From: Pseudocercospora fijiensis CIRAD86
Taxonomy: Eukaryota; Ascomycota; Dothideomycetes; Mycosphaerellales; Mycosphaerellaceae
Reading direction: 5' to 3'
Length of the DNA: 64,000 nucleotides
Assembly (NCBI RefSeq): GCF_000340215.1
Contig: NW_006921534.1
Location: forward strand, 124,001 to 188,000
The position numbers were made by a program, and so were the translations under genes. Below the pieces are notes generated by a model. The model did not search any database, was not told the origin of the DNA, and was given only the letters and a program-made list of their open reading frames with translations. This document shows, piece by piece, positions 11,431 to 22,651 of this stretch (positions are counted from its first letter, which is position 1; the number at the start of each line of letters is the position of its first letter).

Positions 11431-12890
11431 ACGGGCATTAATTCCTATTATTCTAGGCAGCCGAATAGTTTATATATAGATAGGCGAAGCGGAGGGGATT
11501 TAGTATTATAAAAAGCAAATGCGATATTAATATATTAGGTTAATAAACTCGTATAACGTACCGGTATAGCGACGGTAGAGATAGAGAAGATACGTATCTA
11601 TAGCGAGGGATTATAGAGATAATAGGGGCCGAGGGGAGATATAAATAGATTATAGGTAAGTAGATAATAGACTAATCTAATACGCGTTATAACTACGGCG
11701 AGAGCGACCGAGTAGACCTAGAGTAGTATAGTACGCGGGAGGCGTACTAGCGAATTAGGATACAGTTTATAATAATATATGCCTAGGGTCGTTCGATAGA
11801 AGTATACAAAGCAGTAGCTAGATTAGTATATCGGTACGCGGGGTTAAATAAAAAACAAGTAGATAAGGTTATCGAGGATGTCTCGTAGCTACCGGAGATA
11901 AAGAAAATCAAATAGCCGGACTATTCGACCGCAGGCATAGAACTAAATATACTAAGATACGCGGGCTTTTATATACAGCCGGAGACGGTAAAGGATAGGT
12001 TTAAGTACCTAGTCGTCGCCTATCCCGAGCTTTTAGAGCTATATACCGAGGGCGATAGGATGTTAATCGTAGATAACACATTCGTAAAACCGGATAGTAG
12101 TAGGCACCGTATATGTCTAGTAGGCTTTGTTATCGATAGGATAGCGGTTACAATAGCGGTAATACGAATAGACTGCCCGACCGTAAATAGGTATTATCTA
12201 GCCGCGTAGTATATAAAGTTAATACTACTAGATACGTATCTAGACAATCCGCTATTAATACTCTATACGACGACGACAACATTAATTAAAAGCGTATAGT
12301 AGCAGTACTTTCCCGACGCGATCCTATACTAGGCGAAATAGTACCTAGACTACTTATTAATAGTAAATAGCATCCGATTACTATACCGAGTAGTAGGGCT
12401 ACTTATATAATAGGATTTAGTAGATCTTACCGTTAAGGTAATTCCGGTTCTAGAGGCGGCATGCCGTAAGCTACTAGACATATATAGTATAGCTAACCTC
12501 GATAAAGTATTAGGGGAGATAAAGGAGGTCCTAGAACTTAAGTTTAGAGATAAAGATTTAATCGACTATGTTCGCGACGAGTATATACCTTTGTTATTAG
12601 ATAGGATATCTAACGCTAATCGAATAGTAAGTATAGTATAGGAGGAAGGCTAGAGAATACGAGATAGTATACGTATCGGAGTAGCCGCATAGCTCGAGGC
12701 TACGCGGGGCGGTATCTCGGAAATGTTAGAGACGATAGATCTATTCTAGGCGGGGTAACTATAATATATCGATAGGCTCGAGTATATATAAGCCTATACT
12801 AAGTATATTATACGTAATACATTCGATATATATATGCTACCGTCTCTAAGTAGATATAGTAGTTAAGCAATATAGACTACCTCATATTTC
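11430..12890 (+). pseudogene. Decayed Mutator-like (MULE) transposase with FAR1-like DNA-binding domain
   Basis: One + frame (codon starts divisible by 3) runs from about 11430 to 12890 with stops that are nearly all TAG/TAA. The N-terminus shows a FAR1/WRKY-GCM1-type zinc-finger relic: GFSIIKSKCDINILG near 11500, then a YNYGESD segment near 11690-11720 matching the HNH(G) end of the domain. The MULE catalytic region follows: DRMLIVDNTFVKPDS (first Asp of the DDE set) at about 12054-12100, then YFPDAILY near 12305-12330, where families have FP(D/N)A followed by the C..W(H) helix. The closest known fungal relatives by layout would be Hop-type MULEs. Such a transposase may have mobilised the small inverted-repeat elements nearby, but this is inference from shared terminus-like motifs. 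The gene is inactive. Confidence 0.75.
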
Positions 12891-12937
12891 CCTAACCCGT
12901 TAAACTATAGGATAATAAATGCGACTATATAAGAGTA

Positions 12938-13004
12938 CTAACCGTTTTGCCGGCTAGGAAAATAGACAATAGCCCGGCAGTTTGCTAGGCGGCAAAACAG
13001 TTAG
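12938..13004. repeat. Short foldback element just 3' of the MULE relic (67 bp)
   Basis: The arms CTAACCGTTTTGCCGGCTAG and CTAGGCGGCAAAACAGTTAG are inverted. The core is little mutated (TTTTGCCGGC). It could be the right terminus of the MULE or an independent foldback. Confidence 0.7.
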
Positions 13005-13788
13005 CATTATACTATTAATAATTTACTATATAATATACGGTAGTAGGAGGAGGTAATCTATAAAACCTGCCCTAGAAAACGCCGTTAGTATACAGAGCGT
13101 AATACGTAAGTAAGCTAGACCCGAGGGTTAGTAACGATTAGGGTAAATCTTAGCGGCGGTAAGGTTACTAATTTACTCAGACTGTCTCGGTTATAGTAGG
13201 TTTATATTCGGGTAGATAAATAATAAAAGATATAGTTAGATTAGGGCGTTATTGTCTAATCGATTAGGGGAGAAATTAGTTTTCGAGAATTGTAGTCGTT
13301 CGAAAATATACTATAATTTCGGACGTATATCCCGGATAGACGAACTAACCGCTATCTATTCTACGATATTACGAGTTAATAGTTTCAAGAACCGAATACT
13401 AACCGAGTTAATCGTAGTATTTTATTGCGTATATAATAACTATATATAAACTAGTATATAGCCTAACAAGTCCGTATATAGGTCCGTTAGTATTATAATA
13501 TAAGGATATATCGGATTGCCTCGATAATAGCCGGATTAGATAATAGTAGACTACTAGGTAAGCAAGAATATACTAGACTAAGATAGCTAAGGCTGCGATA
13601 ACGGCATAGATAGCATACCGGACGTCCTAATAGACGATATGCGATAAAATTTAGTCGGCGAGGTATAATAGTCGAGCTATATCTAGGGATAGATAGCGCA
13701 ATTAGGGTTCGAGCCTAGGTAGCGTTACTATACTACGACCTGTAGCTAGTAGACGTATCTGCTATAACCGCAATTATAATACGAGAGT

Positions 13789-13853
13789 GCTAACCATTTT
13801 GCTAGCTAGTAAAAGTAATATAGACAATATAGTTTGCCGCCTAGCAAACTAGT
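13789..13853. repeat. Short foldback element (65 bp)
   Basis: The arms GCTAACCATTTTGCTAGCTA and TTTGCCGCCTAGCAAACTAG are inverted and belong to the same family as 12938-13004. Confidence 0.65.
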
Positions 13854-15262
13854 TCGTATCTAATCGTCGTTTAGTAGATTAGCCCTAGGTTATATAACGC
13901 CTAAGTCTCGTACGATAGAAGTACTAGATATAGAAATTCCGGTAGCACTATAACTATATACATTTACCTCCTATACGTAGCTAGCGATATTTAGTAGCAC
14001 TACGGCGTAGTATCGACTATACTATATATATAAGTAGGTTAACGTATAAGATCTCTGTAAATAGCTTATATCTAATAATACTCGATCTAGCCGACTCCTT
14101 TACCGATAGGCTCTAGTATTTTAATACGGATATCGCGAGATAGTAAAAAACCGGTAGATTGTCTAGCAAGTATACCTACGTTAAGTTATATAGGGTATAA
14201 TCCGACTTAACCGAGTATGTCCTCTACTAGCGAGATCTAACCTAACTACTAAAGGAGGCTTATAGTTAGTACGATAGTATAGAAACTAAGCTAGTACGTC
14301 AATCGGTCGGGGTATTAGCGCACTCGCTAGGATAATAGGTATAAAGCAGATACCGGTAGTAAGAAATAACCCGGGTAAGTAGCACTTTATTAGCTGCCGT
14401 CGATAGTATATATAAATACAAGGCGAGAGAGCTATAGTATTAGCGCTCGACCCTTAAGTAATAGTAAGGGCTAGAGGGAACATAAGAGATTACAATAAAT
14501 AATATACGACGACGTACGAGGAGACATTAAATCAAACCTAACTTATATACGCGGATTTCAAATACGACGCCTAGATCGAAATGCGGTACGGTATAACTGC
14601 GCTATTCGAGTATACTAGAGAGAGTGCGTAGGCGAACAGTATATTATAAAAGAAATAGTATATAATAAGTAGAGGCGGACGCGTAGGTACGAGCGGTACG
14701 GTAAAATTTAATCGAGTTTGCGTATAGTTCTAAAAGGACGTAAGGTAGGATCGGCTATAATAATAGACAAAGTAGCGATACAGTAGGTAGTCTAATATAT
14801 ATAGCGAGGAAAGATATAAGAGAACGTCGGTTCTAGAGGTTGTCCGTATCCTACTTTTATCCGATTTCGCCTACTAAACTACTCGAGCACGTCGCTATTC
14901 CGAAACTTCTCTCTATAGCTAGCCGTCGCGTAGATACGAGTAAGACTACCGAGATAGCCGACTACTAAATATTAGCGAGTTATGCCGAGCCGGCGCTAGC
15001 GACTAGTAATATAGCCGAGTATTACGATAGAATATTAATACGACGATAGTTATACGAGCGACCGCTACTACTTCTATAGTATAACTAGGCGAGCTTCTCG
15101 GCGGAGAAGAAATAGTTATATTATATAGAATATATAGCGTTTTTATTTGTATAGGAAATATACTATTATAGGATAGAAATAGGGAAATAGCGACTAGATA
15201 AGTTAGCGACGTAGGCGCGGGTTAATAGGCCTAGCGATTAGGTAGATAGTATACCGGTAGGT

Positions 15263-15360
15263 AGTAATATAATAGTAGGTAAGGGTATAATAGAAGTTAA
15301 TAAGAGAGTAATAGGTAGATTAAGTAAGAGTATAATAGAGGTTAATAGGGAAGGAATAGG
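15263..15360 (+). repeat. Imperfect 45-bp tandem repeat, two units
   Basis: Units starting GGTATAATAGAAGTTAATAA and AGTATAATAGAGGTTAATAG are about 45 bp apart, a multiple of three. They read as repeated IIEVN..IGRL in the decayed frame, so they may be a protein repeat of two 15-residue units. Confidence 0.5.
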
Positions 15361-15952
15361 CAGACTAGGCGAAGGCTACGATAAATAGGGAGTAAGCGGG
15401 AGGAGGAGCGTAGAAGAAGATTTATCGGCTAGCTAGGTAGTATACGGGCGAACAATAAATAAGGAGTAGCTAAGTATAGAGGTACTAGAGGAATAGATCG
15501 TAGAGATAGTAGTAGAGATAATAAGTCTATAGGCAGAAATACTCCGACAAAGGGCAACGATACTATTAGTATATTATCGTCGGTAGGTTAATATACGACG
15601 TAAGCGAAAGGCGACGAGGAGGCGGTTAGGGTAAGGATAGAGAGAGTAGAATATATCGAGTAATAGTAGTTCGGTATATAGATAGTTTATATTTTAGATC
15701 TTAACTAACTACGCTCTATCTATATTTAACTTAAACGGTCTACCGATATAGGTAAATGCTAGCTATAACTATTTAGTTGCATACTCTACTTCTAACGTCG
15801 GTAGACATCGTATACTATAGCGTACGAGCGTAGCGACGGTATAGCGTTATTAATTTAATAAGGATACTAGTATAATAATATCGTTAGTAGATTAGAGACT
15901 ATTACTCCCGCCTAACTACCGAGTTAATATAGCGATAATATAGCTACGTACC

Positions 15953-16029
15953 GACTATTTCGCTAGACAGAAAAGTAAATAGCACGACCGGTATATTATT
16001 GTTTTTTTTCCGGCTAGCGAAATAGTTAG
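15953..16029. repeat. Short foldback element (about 77 bp)
   Basis: The left arm is GACTATTTCGCTAGACAG and the right arm is CCGGCTAGCGAAATAGTTAG. A run of eight T (about 16012-16019) sits in the loop side of the right arm. Confidence 0.65.
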
Positions 16030-16339
16030 CGTCTAGAATTCCTACTCTATACGGTTATTAGCGGGTACCGGATCTAGTTTAACGTTCCTAGCTAGAACGT
16101 ACTCGATAGTAATAGCGTAGAGACGAATACCTTAGATAGCCTTTTCTCTATCCTATATAGTGCTCTAAGTTATCTACTCGAGGTATTCCTCTAGCGTTTT
16201 AAATTAGTGCTAGAATTTATCCTAGATCTAAGTAGGACCTATCTATAGCGACTAGAATACGCCGATAGCGACTAGCTATATAACGTCTAGCCGTTAACAA
16301 CTCCGTGTTTACTTACTATATTCCTAGTATATAGTAAAA

Positions 16340-19300
16340 GGGAAATAGTAGTAGAAGTAGGTATAGTACCTCTCGATCGGCTTAGCCTAGAGCGCTTGCC
16401 TCTTTTTCGCAACTACGAAGTTAGCGCGTAGGCATTAAGAGAATTAGTATATAGGGAGGCGGGGATTAACGAAGCGGTAGATAGTATATAGTTATTAGAT
16501 AACGGCGAGGTTGCGGTCGAACTGTATTATACTACTAGCTTCGTTTTACTAGATACGCTAGAAATAGGTAGTCTACCGACGGATCGCCTAAGCCTACGGC
16601 GTTTCGGGCTAGGTTAGAGGCGGTGCTAGTCGGTATATATATCGTTAGTAGAGCTCGTTACTATCGTCTAGGTTAGATATATATATTAGGCGGAATTAGA
16701 GACTATCGAGGTAATTAGATATAATTAGACGCAAACATTTACCTACGCGAGTATATTACTATATAGCTTGCCTCTCGCGCTGCTATATATAGCTAACGTT
16801 ATCTACGTAAGGGTATTAATCGAAGCTAAGCTTACTCTAGTCGACTGTTACTAGTATAGTTAGTTCGGTTAGTAGTAGGAGGTAGGATAGTACTAGCTTT
16901 CTATCTCGCCTAGCGCGACTAGACTATTGTATAAATAATATTAGTAAGAGTAGGAGGCCGACGTAGATAACAACCTAGATACGTAGTACGTCGAATCCTT
17001 TACTAAGTATAGGAGTAGCGACGAGAAATAGATTATTAGTGCTATTAAGCTAGACGTCGAGTAGCTATTCTTTCTCGCTAGCAGTTCTACTAGTAGCGGT
17101 AAAGTATAGGCAATTAATTTCCCTCGCTAGCTACTCGGCATAGTCGAGACTATATACGAATACTAGGACGCGATCGCCGGGTACGAATATACTTGCCCTA
17201 GGTTACTTCCTAATAAGTCGTACGGCTATAAGTAGTAACTATACCTACTAGTATAAGGAAATACAATATATAATATTAGCGCGATTAGTACTCTGCTATA
17301 CTATTATAGGCTAGGCGATAACGTTACGCTCTTAGAATTTAGGTTCTATTAATAGTAGTAGAGTAGCGGTTAGATAGACGACCTAGGTACTAATTAACCC
17401 GAGATAGCTAAATTAGCGAAAGATAGAGCGGTACGGTAACGCGGTTATAGTTAAATAGCACTTATCGACAAAGATACGATCGAGCTAGTTCTAGACCCCG
17501 AGACGCCGTATATATATAATAAATTAGGTAGAGTAGGCGGCCTTAGCGCTAACTAGGATAAGGGAAGCGGGGCGCTCTATTCCTAGTTACTATACTACGT
17601 AGGACACTTTAGCGGCTTTAAGTCGGGTAAGTATATTAACTTGTAGAGTAACTAGAGGAAGGATAAGTACGGTAGTCCGCGTACCTTTTATATAGTAAGG
17701 AACTATAAAGAGGAGACTCTTACCGGCGCTAGTACCGAGGACGACGAGTAGTCGGGCCTCGAGGGAGAGGATCTATCGTATAGCGGTCGCTTAACCCTCG
17801 CTCTTCTACTATAGCCGCGGGTTTTATATAATTTCGCGCGCGTACTATAGAGCTTTATCGAGGGTAAAGACGGGGGCGAGACTACTATTCTCGAGTACTA
17901 AGAGGTTGCTAATAGAGCTACCTAGCGACGGCTAGGTCCCCTAGTAGCGAGTAATAGTAGTAGGAAGCTAGAGAAAGTTCGACTAGATACGAGATACGCG
18001 GTACCTACCTTAGATTAAGCTATCCTATAAGTTAGACGACGCGGCGAATAAATTAGCGTTAGTATATAAAATATTAGCGGTATAGAGACTATAGTTACGC
18101 TACCTAGCTATAGCTACCTCTATATCGTCGACCTCGTCGTCTTCGTCGTCTACGTCTAATTAATCGAAGCCTACGAACTTGCTAAAGAATTTCTTAATAA
18201 TAGCGATAGAGAAGTAACGCTACTCGCTAATACCGAAGGTAGGTAGGCTAGCGGCTACGGTCTATCGACGAAGGTATTAGGTTATAGTATTATCCGACTA
18301 GACGAGGTTGTCCTTAGACTAGAGGAAAGGACTAAGTACCTACCCGAGGTTAGATTAATACTAGTAGAGCTCGCGAAATAGTTAAATATATATAAGGTAA
18401 TCGACAAGTAGGCGGCCGAGCTTAAATAGAAAGCGGACGTTTTGTTTGTTATTTAGCTTCTAGCGGAGCTTAGTATAGGTTAGGTAAATTATAACGCATC
18501 TATTTCGGATAGTAATAGAGCGGACCGACTAAGTGTTACGCTATATCGCTAAGAAGAATTCGGGTTCGCGGGCGGGCTAACCGCTACTAATAAATATAAG
18601 GACGCTAAGTAGCTAAAGGAACTCTTAGACGCAATACTTATACGCGCCGACTGCCGAGCTAAGGCGGAGTGTATCTAAGCCGGCCTCTAAGTACAAATGC
18701 AATAGAGCCGGATTACTAGCGATAGCGTTAATAACGAACGTCCGAGCTAGGTTAACGATAGTAGTATTACGCTTATTCTAGAGAAAGCTAAAGTAGACGG
18801 TAGTTTCTTTAGGGCAGTTATAAAGGTCGGTAAGGGGGATAGAGTTATACGGGAGTCCGAAAAGGAGGTCGCGCCGTAGGATCTTATACGCCTATCGATA
18901 GCAATACTCGAGTAGGGTAGTTAGGTCTATAACTCGTAGTATAACGTCCCTAAATTAAACGGATTTACCGTCGGCGGCCTAGATAGCCTAATTAGTCGAT
19001 ATATAGTTACTAGTAAAGGCGAAGAGGGCACTACGCTAGCGGACAATTTCTCGGATAGCGGTCTCTTGTATAAAGAGTAACTCTATCTTATACTTAATAG
19101 CCTCTAAAACTTCGTCGTCGCGGTCGAAGCCCTAGTTATAACGCTAGGAGTAGTTAAATACAAAGAGTTGCCCTATCTAAACAATAGCGAAGAGATAGTA
19201 ATTAAAGTCGTTCGGTTTGCGCTATACGTCTAAATGCGGTTATACTATATAAAGGGCGAGGTAGCTAAGAAGCAAAGAGTAGAACCGACGACTACTAATT

Positions 19301-20660
19301 AGGTACTAGAATAGGAAGAGTAATAACTAGGAAATAAGAGGATATAGTTCTAGTTCTTCCGTCTCGGTAATATCGCTTTAGACGCGGTCGCTAAGTTTAT
19401 TCTAGAGTTCGCGCTATTCGTCGGTCGGCGTTACTTAAGCGAGGCTATAGTCGACTTTTTTGTCGACTTTATCGCTTACTTAACTAGCGACTTCGGCGTC
19501 GACGTTGTCGTTAAGTTTATCGGTAGGCGATATTATAGAAGGGAAAAATAGAACTTTAGGGGAGATATAACGAATAAAATATACTAGTACGTATAGTATA
19601 GCGTCGGCGTATTTAAGTTCGCTCGAGCGGGTCTTATAGCGCCGAAAGCGAAAATGTTTATAATAGTCGGACTTCTATATTATATTATAAAAGTTAGCGA
19701 GGGCTTGCTTACGGAAATTAGTAAGATTAAAATAGGGGCTACTTTCGCTATAATGCCTTATTATATAAGAGAACGCTCGGCGAGCGATAGCGATAACTTC
19801 TACGGTATAGGGCTTATTATCCTCTTTAGGGAGGCAGATAGCGGCCTATATTTCGTTTTTATAGAGTAAGACGACGTAAAGGTCGATAAAGAGTTGCTAA
19901 ATCTAAGGGGGGAGGGCAGATACGTAGGCTAAGCTATTGTAAACGATATTTCGATCCTTATCTAGTTTCTCCTAAATATCGGCCTAAGCTTTAATTAGAG
20001 TAGACGCAAACCGGTCGTTATATAATAAGGAGGGAATAGGCACTATACGAGCGCGACGATAGACCTAGAATAGGCGATTCTATCTAGGTTCGTATCTAGC
20101 TTTAGGGTAGAAGAATTGCTATACGTAGATATTACTCTCCTATAGGCGATTAGGTATCTCTTATAGGCGGGCTTTTCTACTACTACCCTAAGTCTAGGTA
20201 TTAGTCTACTTATATCGCGTTTTATAATACTCTTATATCGAGGTACGTAAGTAAAAGATAGCTATATATTGTTTACCCTATTCGTCGATAGTAGTATATT
20301 AGAAACAATCGAAGTAGAGCGGGAACTCCGGGGCTTAATCGTCGGTTAGCTAGGGCTAAATTACCTAGTCGGGTATTATAGCAATATCGGGGAACGGCTC
20401 GAATTCTTCGATAAGAAGGCGACGGATAGTAATAGGAATAGTATATTAGTATTAGCGGCTAAGGTAAGTGTAAAAATAGTAAGGGAGTACGGCGTATCGG
20501 CAAGTTACGTACTTAATAATAAGATATTAAGGAAGATAATAGAAGTAATCCTCGAAACGGTATCTTTCCGGTATATAGGTCCCTAGGTATTAGAAGTAGT
20601 TCTTATAACCCTAATAATCTCGATCGTAATAATATATTAATCGCAAGAGCGCGTTAACGG
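16340..20660 (+). pseudogene. Long decayed ORF (about 1,400 codons), family not recognised
   Basis: One + frame (codon starts 1 mod 3) can be followed for more than 4 kb with stops that are overwhelmingly TAG or TAA. The intact 71-codon piece at 19654-19869 is simply its longest stop-free segment. Visible features are Leu-rich stretches near 16700-16800 (LLYSLPLALLYIANVIYVRV), a Gly-rich block GRVGGL..DKGSGALYS near 17520-17590, an acidic segment near 17735-17770, a charged coiled-coil-like part (18300-18700), and VDFFVDFIAYL near 19450-19480. I recognise no catalytic motif. The size suggests a large protein carried by a repeated element, because RIP hits only duplicated DNA. Whether it is one gene or two fused by decay cannot be decided by eye. 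Confidence 0.5.
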
Positions 20661-20971
20661 ACGTACGTCTATCGCCTCCTTTATAGACTAAAGTAGTTAA
20701 GGCGCGGATTGTCTAACCTAAACCTTAATAGTATCTATATAGAGGCCGTATCTACTATAAATAGTATATAGGAAGATAATAAGGCGAAGGTCGTATAGAA
20801 TATAACTTAGTATAGCGTAGGTATAAACTAGTTAGAAATCCGGATAGGCGGTTAGAATAGATAGTATATAGCTACGAGCTAATCGGCCTCGGGATAGTAG
20901 GGAGCTATATACGTATATATTACAGGCTTCTAAGCGAGGCGGTCGTAAGATTAAGTAAAAGGTATAAGATA
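20661..20971. other. No feature recognised
   Basis: Sequence following the long decayed ORF. No domain or repeat seen. Confidence 0.3.
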
Positions 20972-21030
20972 CAGACTACTTTACTAGCTAGAAAACGGGT
21001 TGATCTTTCGCTATATAGCAAAATAGTTAG
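20972..21030. repeat. Short foldback element (about 59 bp, degraded)
   Basis: The arms CAGACTACTTTACTAGCTAG and TATATAGCAAAATAGTTAG are recognisably inverted but more degraded than the other members. Confidence 0.55.
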
Positions 21031-21199
21031 TATTTATATATATTAGATATAGGGACGGTACGTAGTAGGAACGGAGTAATTAAAGTTTATATATACGGTA
21101 GCCGGCCTAACGTAGCGAGACGCTCTCTAATATTCGGTAGCAAAGTATAGGTAAAGTCTATCTACTATTTGCGGCAGTAGGCATAGTAGGCTTCTATCC

Positions 21200-22000
21200 C
21201 TTCTCTACGGCTAAGCCGGCGACATTGTAAACGGAGCTCTAATCTATCGTATATATTAAGAAAATTAGAAGCCGTATCTCCGTCTATATTAAAAGAATTG
21301 TCCTAGGTACCTTTCCCTCCTTCGTCGTCTAATGCCGGCAAATCGGGTTCTACGCTATCGTCTTCTAGCTATAAATCTAGTACTAGTATGTTACTACCCG
21401 CTTTAACCCTAGGTTTCCTTAGATGTTTTTTACGTAAGGCGCGTAATAGGTGTTTTTTCGGCGCTAGTAAATTGCGCCCTATCTTAAAGCCTTAGAGAAC
21501 GATATAGTCTTTAGGAATGTTAGGTAGGTAGGCCTATATCGTACGTTCCTTGCTAGGTTTCGGTTTATAAGCGTCTCTTATAGCGGTAATATTACTACCG
21601 GTAATAAAATCGTAAAGAGCGCTCTTCCTCTTATTAACGCGACTATTCTAGGCTTCCGCGAGCCTCTTCCGTTTGCCTTATATCTAGAAGCGATAGGCTT
21701 CTTCGAGACTAAGTCCAATCCGAGTAGTAGCTATAATATCGGCGAGAATGCGTTTAGGTACTAAAAGTAGAGCGCTAAACGGAAGCCGGACAAGCTCCGA
21801 GGCTTAAGTAAACCAATCTTCGCCCTAGGCGGCTTCGATAATACGGTTACTTACTCGGCGGGAGGCGTCTATAGATGTTCCGAGGACGACGGCGCAATAG
21901 ATTAGGCCGTACTAGTCGAGGCTTCGAACGAAGGCTTAGGATATACGGAGTAAAGGATTAGCACTAGTCTCCTAGATCTTGTACTATAAAGCGTACCGCT
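21200..22000 (-). pseudogene. Decayed ORF, not recognised
   Basis: Read on the minus strand, about 21400-21900 keeps one frame with almost only TAG stops. Segments include ELVRLPFSALLLVPKRILAD (about 21735-21800), a basic EAYRF..GKRKRLAEA stretch (about 21650-21700), and a Lys-rich tail (APKKHLLRALRKKHL near 21420-21465) followed by an acidic stretch near 21330-21400. The basic middle followed by an acidic tail is reminiscent of DNA-binding or transposase C-termini, but no family can be named. Confidence 0.4.
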
Positions 22001-22473
22001 AGAGTATAGTCGCCCTAACCGAGTTACTCTCGATAGAATTACCGATCTATTCGAATATACGCCTAAGTGTGTCTGCCTTCGTAGTTCTAGGTTCGTTAGG
22101 TCCGCGTAGGACTTTAAGAGCTATTGCGTTCTCGTCGGTTAGTTTCTATACTGCGAGGAAATCTTTATACTACGCGAGGGTAATAAGATTAAGTCGGGTT
22201 AAGACATCTCTATTAGACGCGCGTTATACTTATAAAGAAGAAACCTATACTTATATACAATAAAGGGGCTAGTAATCTGCTATAATAGTAAGGTAATAGT
22301 ATAAAGTAACAAGCTGCTAATAAAAAGAATAGATTGTCTAGTAGCTATATTTACGAAAGGATAGATTAGCGAGACTTAGGACGCGAAGGTAGATTGTCTA
22401 AACTTTGCGTAGGAGCGACGTAAAGGGGGTCGTATATAAACAATACGTAGGCATATAACCGACTCTTAGGGGC
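22001..22473. other. No feature recognised
   Basis: The 64-codon open stretch at 22069-22263 (+) looks like a chance frame. Repeated AGATTGTCTA near 22330 and 22391 is short and may be coincidental. Confidence 0.3.
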
Positions 22474-22651
22474 AACGAGAAGAAACGGCTATAGGCGAAT
22501 TCTACGGCCGTAGGCGAGGTCTACTAATAGAAAGCAAACGTTTTAGTATAAACATTCTAATGTCCCTATTTAGTGTTTAGAGGACGCACGGCCGCGCCTA
22601 CGCTATATACTCGAATATTGTAACACTAGAATGTTTAGCTCTAGGATCTAG
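22474..22651. repeat. 178-bp structured repeat, copy 1
   Basis: Nearly the same sequence recurs at 62131-62308, with both copies starting AACGAGAAGAAACGGCTATA and ending GCTCTAGGATCTAG. Inside, TAAACATTCTAATG and CACTAGAATGTTTA form an inverted repeat about 60 bp apart. Here it abuts the 5' truncation point of PLE copy A. No target duplication is visible. It may be a terminal or solo piece of an unidentified element. Confidence 0.7.

Larger units (their letters stand above)
13010..15945 (+). pseudogene. Unassigned RIP-mutated region with decayed coding stretches
   Basis: I see no identifiable gene here. A + strand frame broken by TAG/TAA is visible around 14530-14830 (EMRYGITALFEYTRESA near 14580-14630). 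A second at about 14900-15690 ends in an Arg/Lys-rich segment (RRKRKATRRRLG near 15600-15630) and contains two 45-bp coding repeats. The basic, low-complexity C-terminus could belong to a transposase. That is a guess. The 65-codon open stretch at 13252-13449 has no supporting features. Confidence 0.3.

Noticed and set aside
13252..13449. 65-codon open stretch on +
   Set aside because: No motif, no continuation in the same frame, surrounding DNA unassigned.
13660..13735. tRNA B-box-like GGGTTCGAGCCTAGG
   Set aside because: The B-box core is good, but I found no convincing A box, cloverleaf or anticodon arm. It might be a decayed tRNA-derived SINE, but the evidence is too thin to list.
22069..22263. 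64-codon open stretch on +
   Set aside because: No supporting features. Looks like a chance frame.
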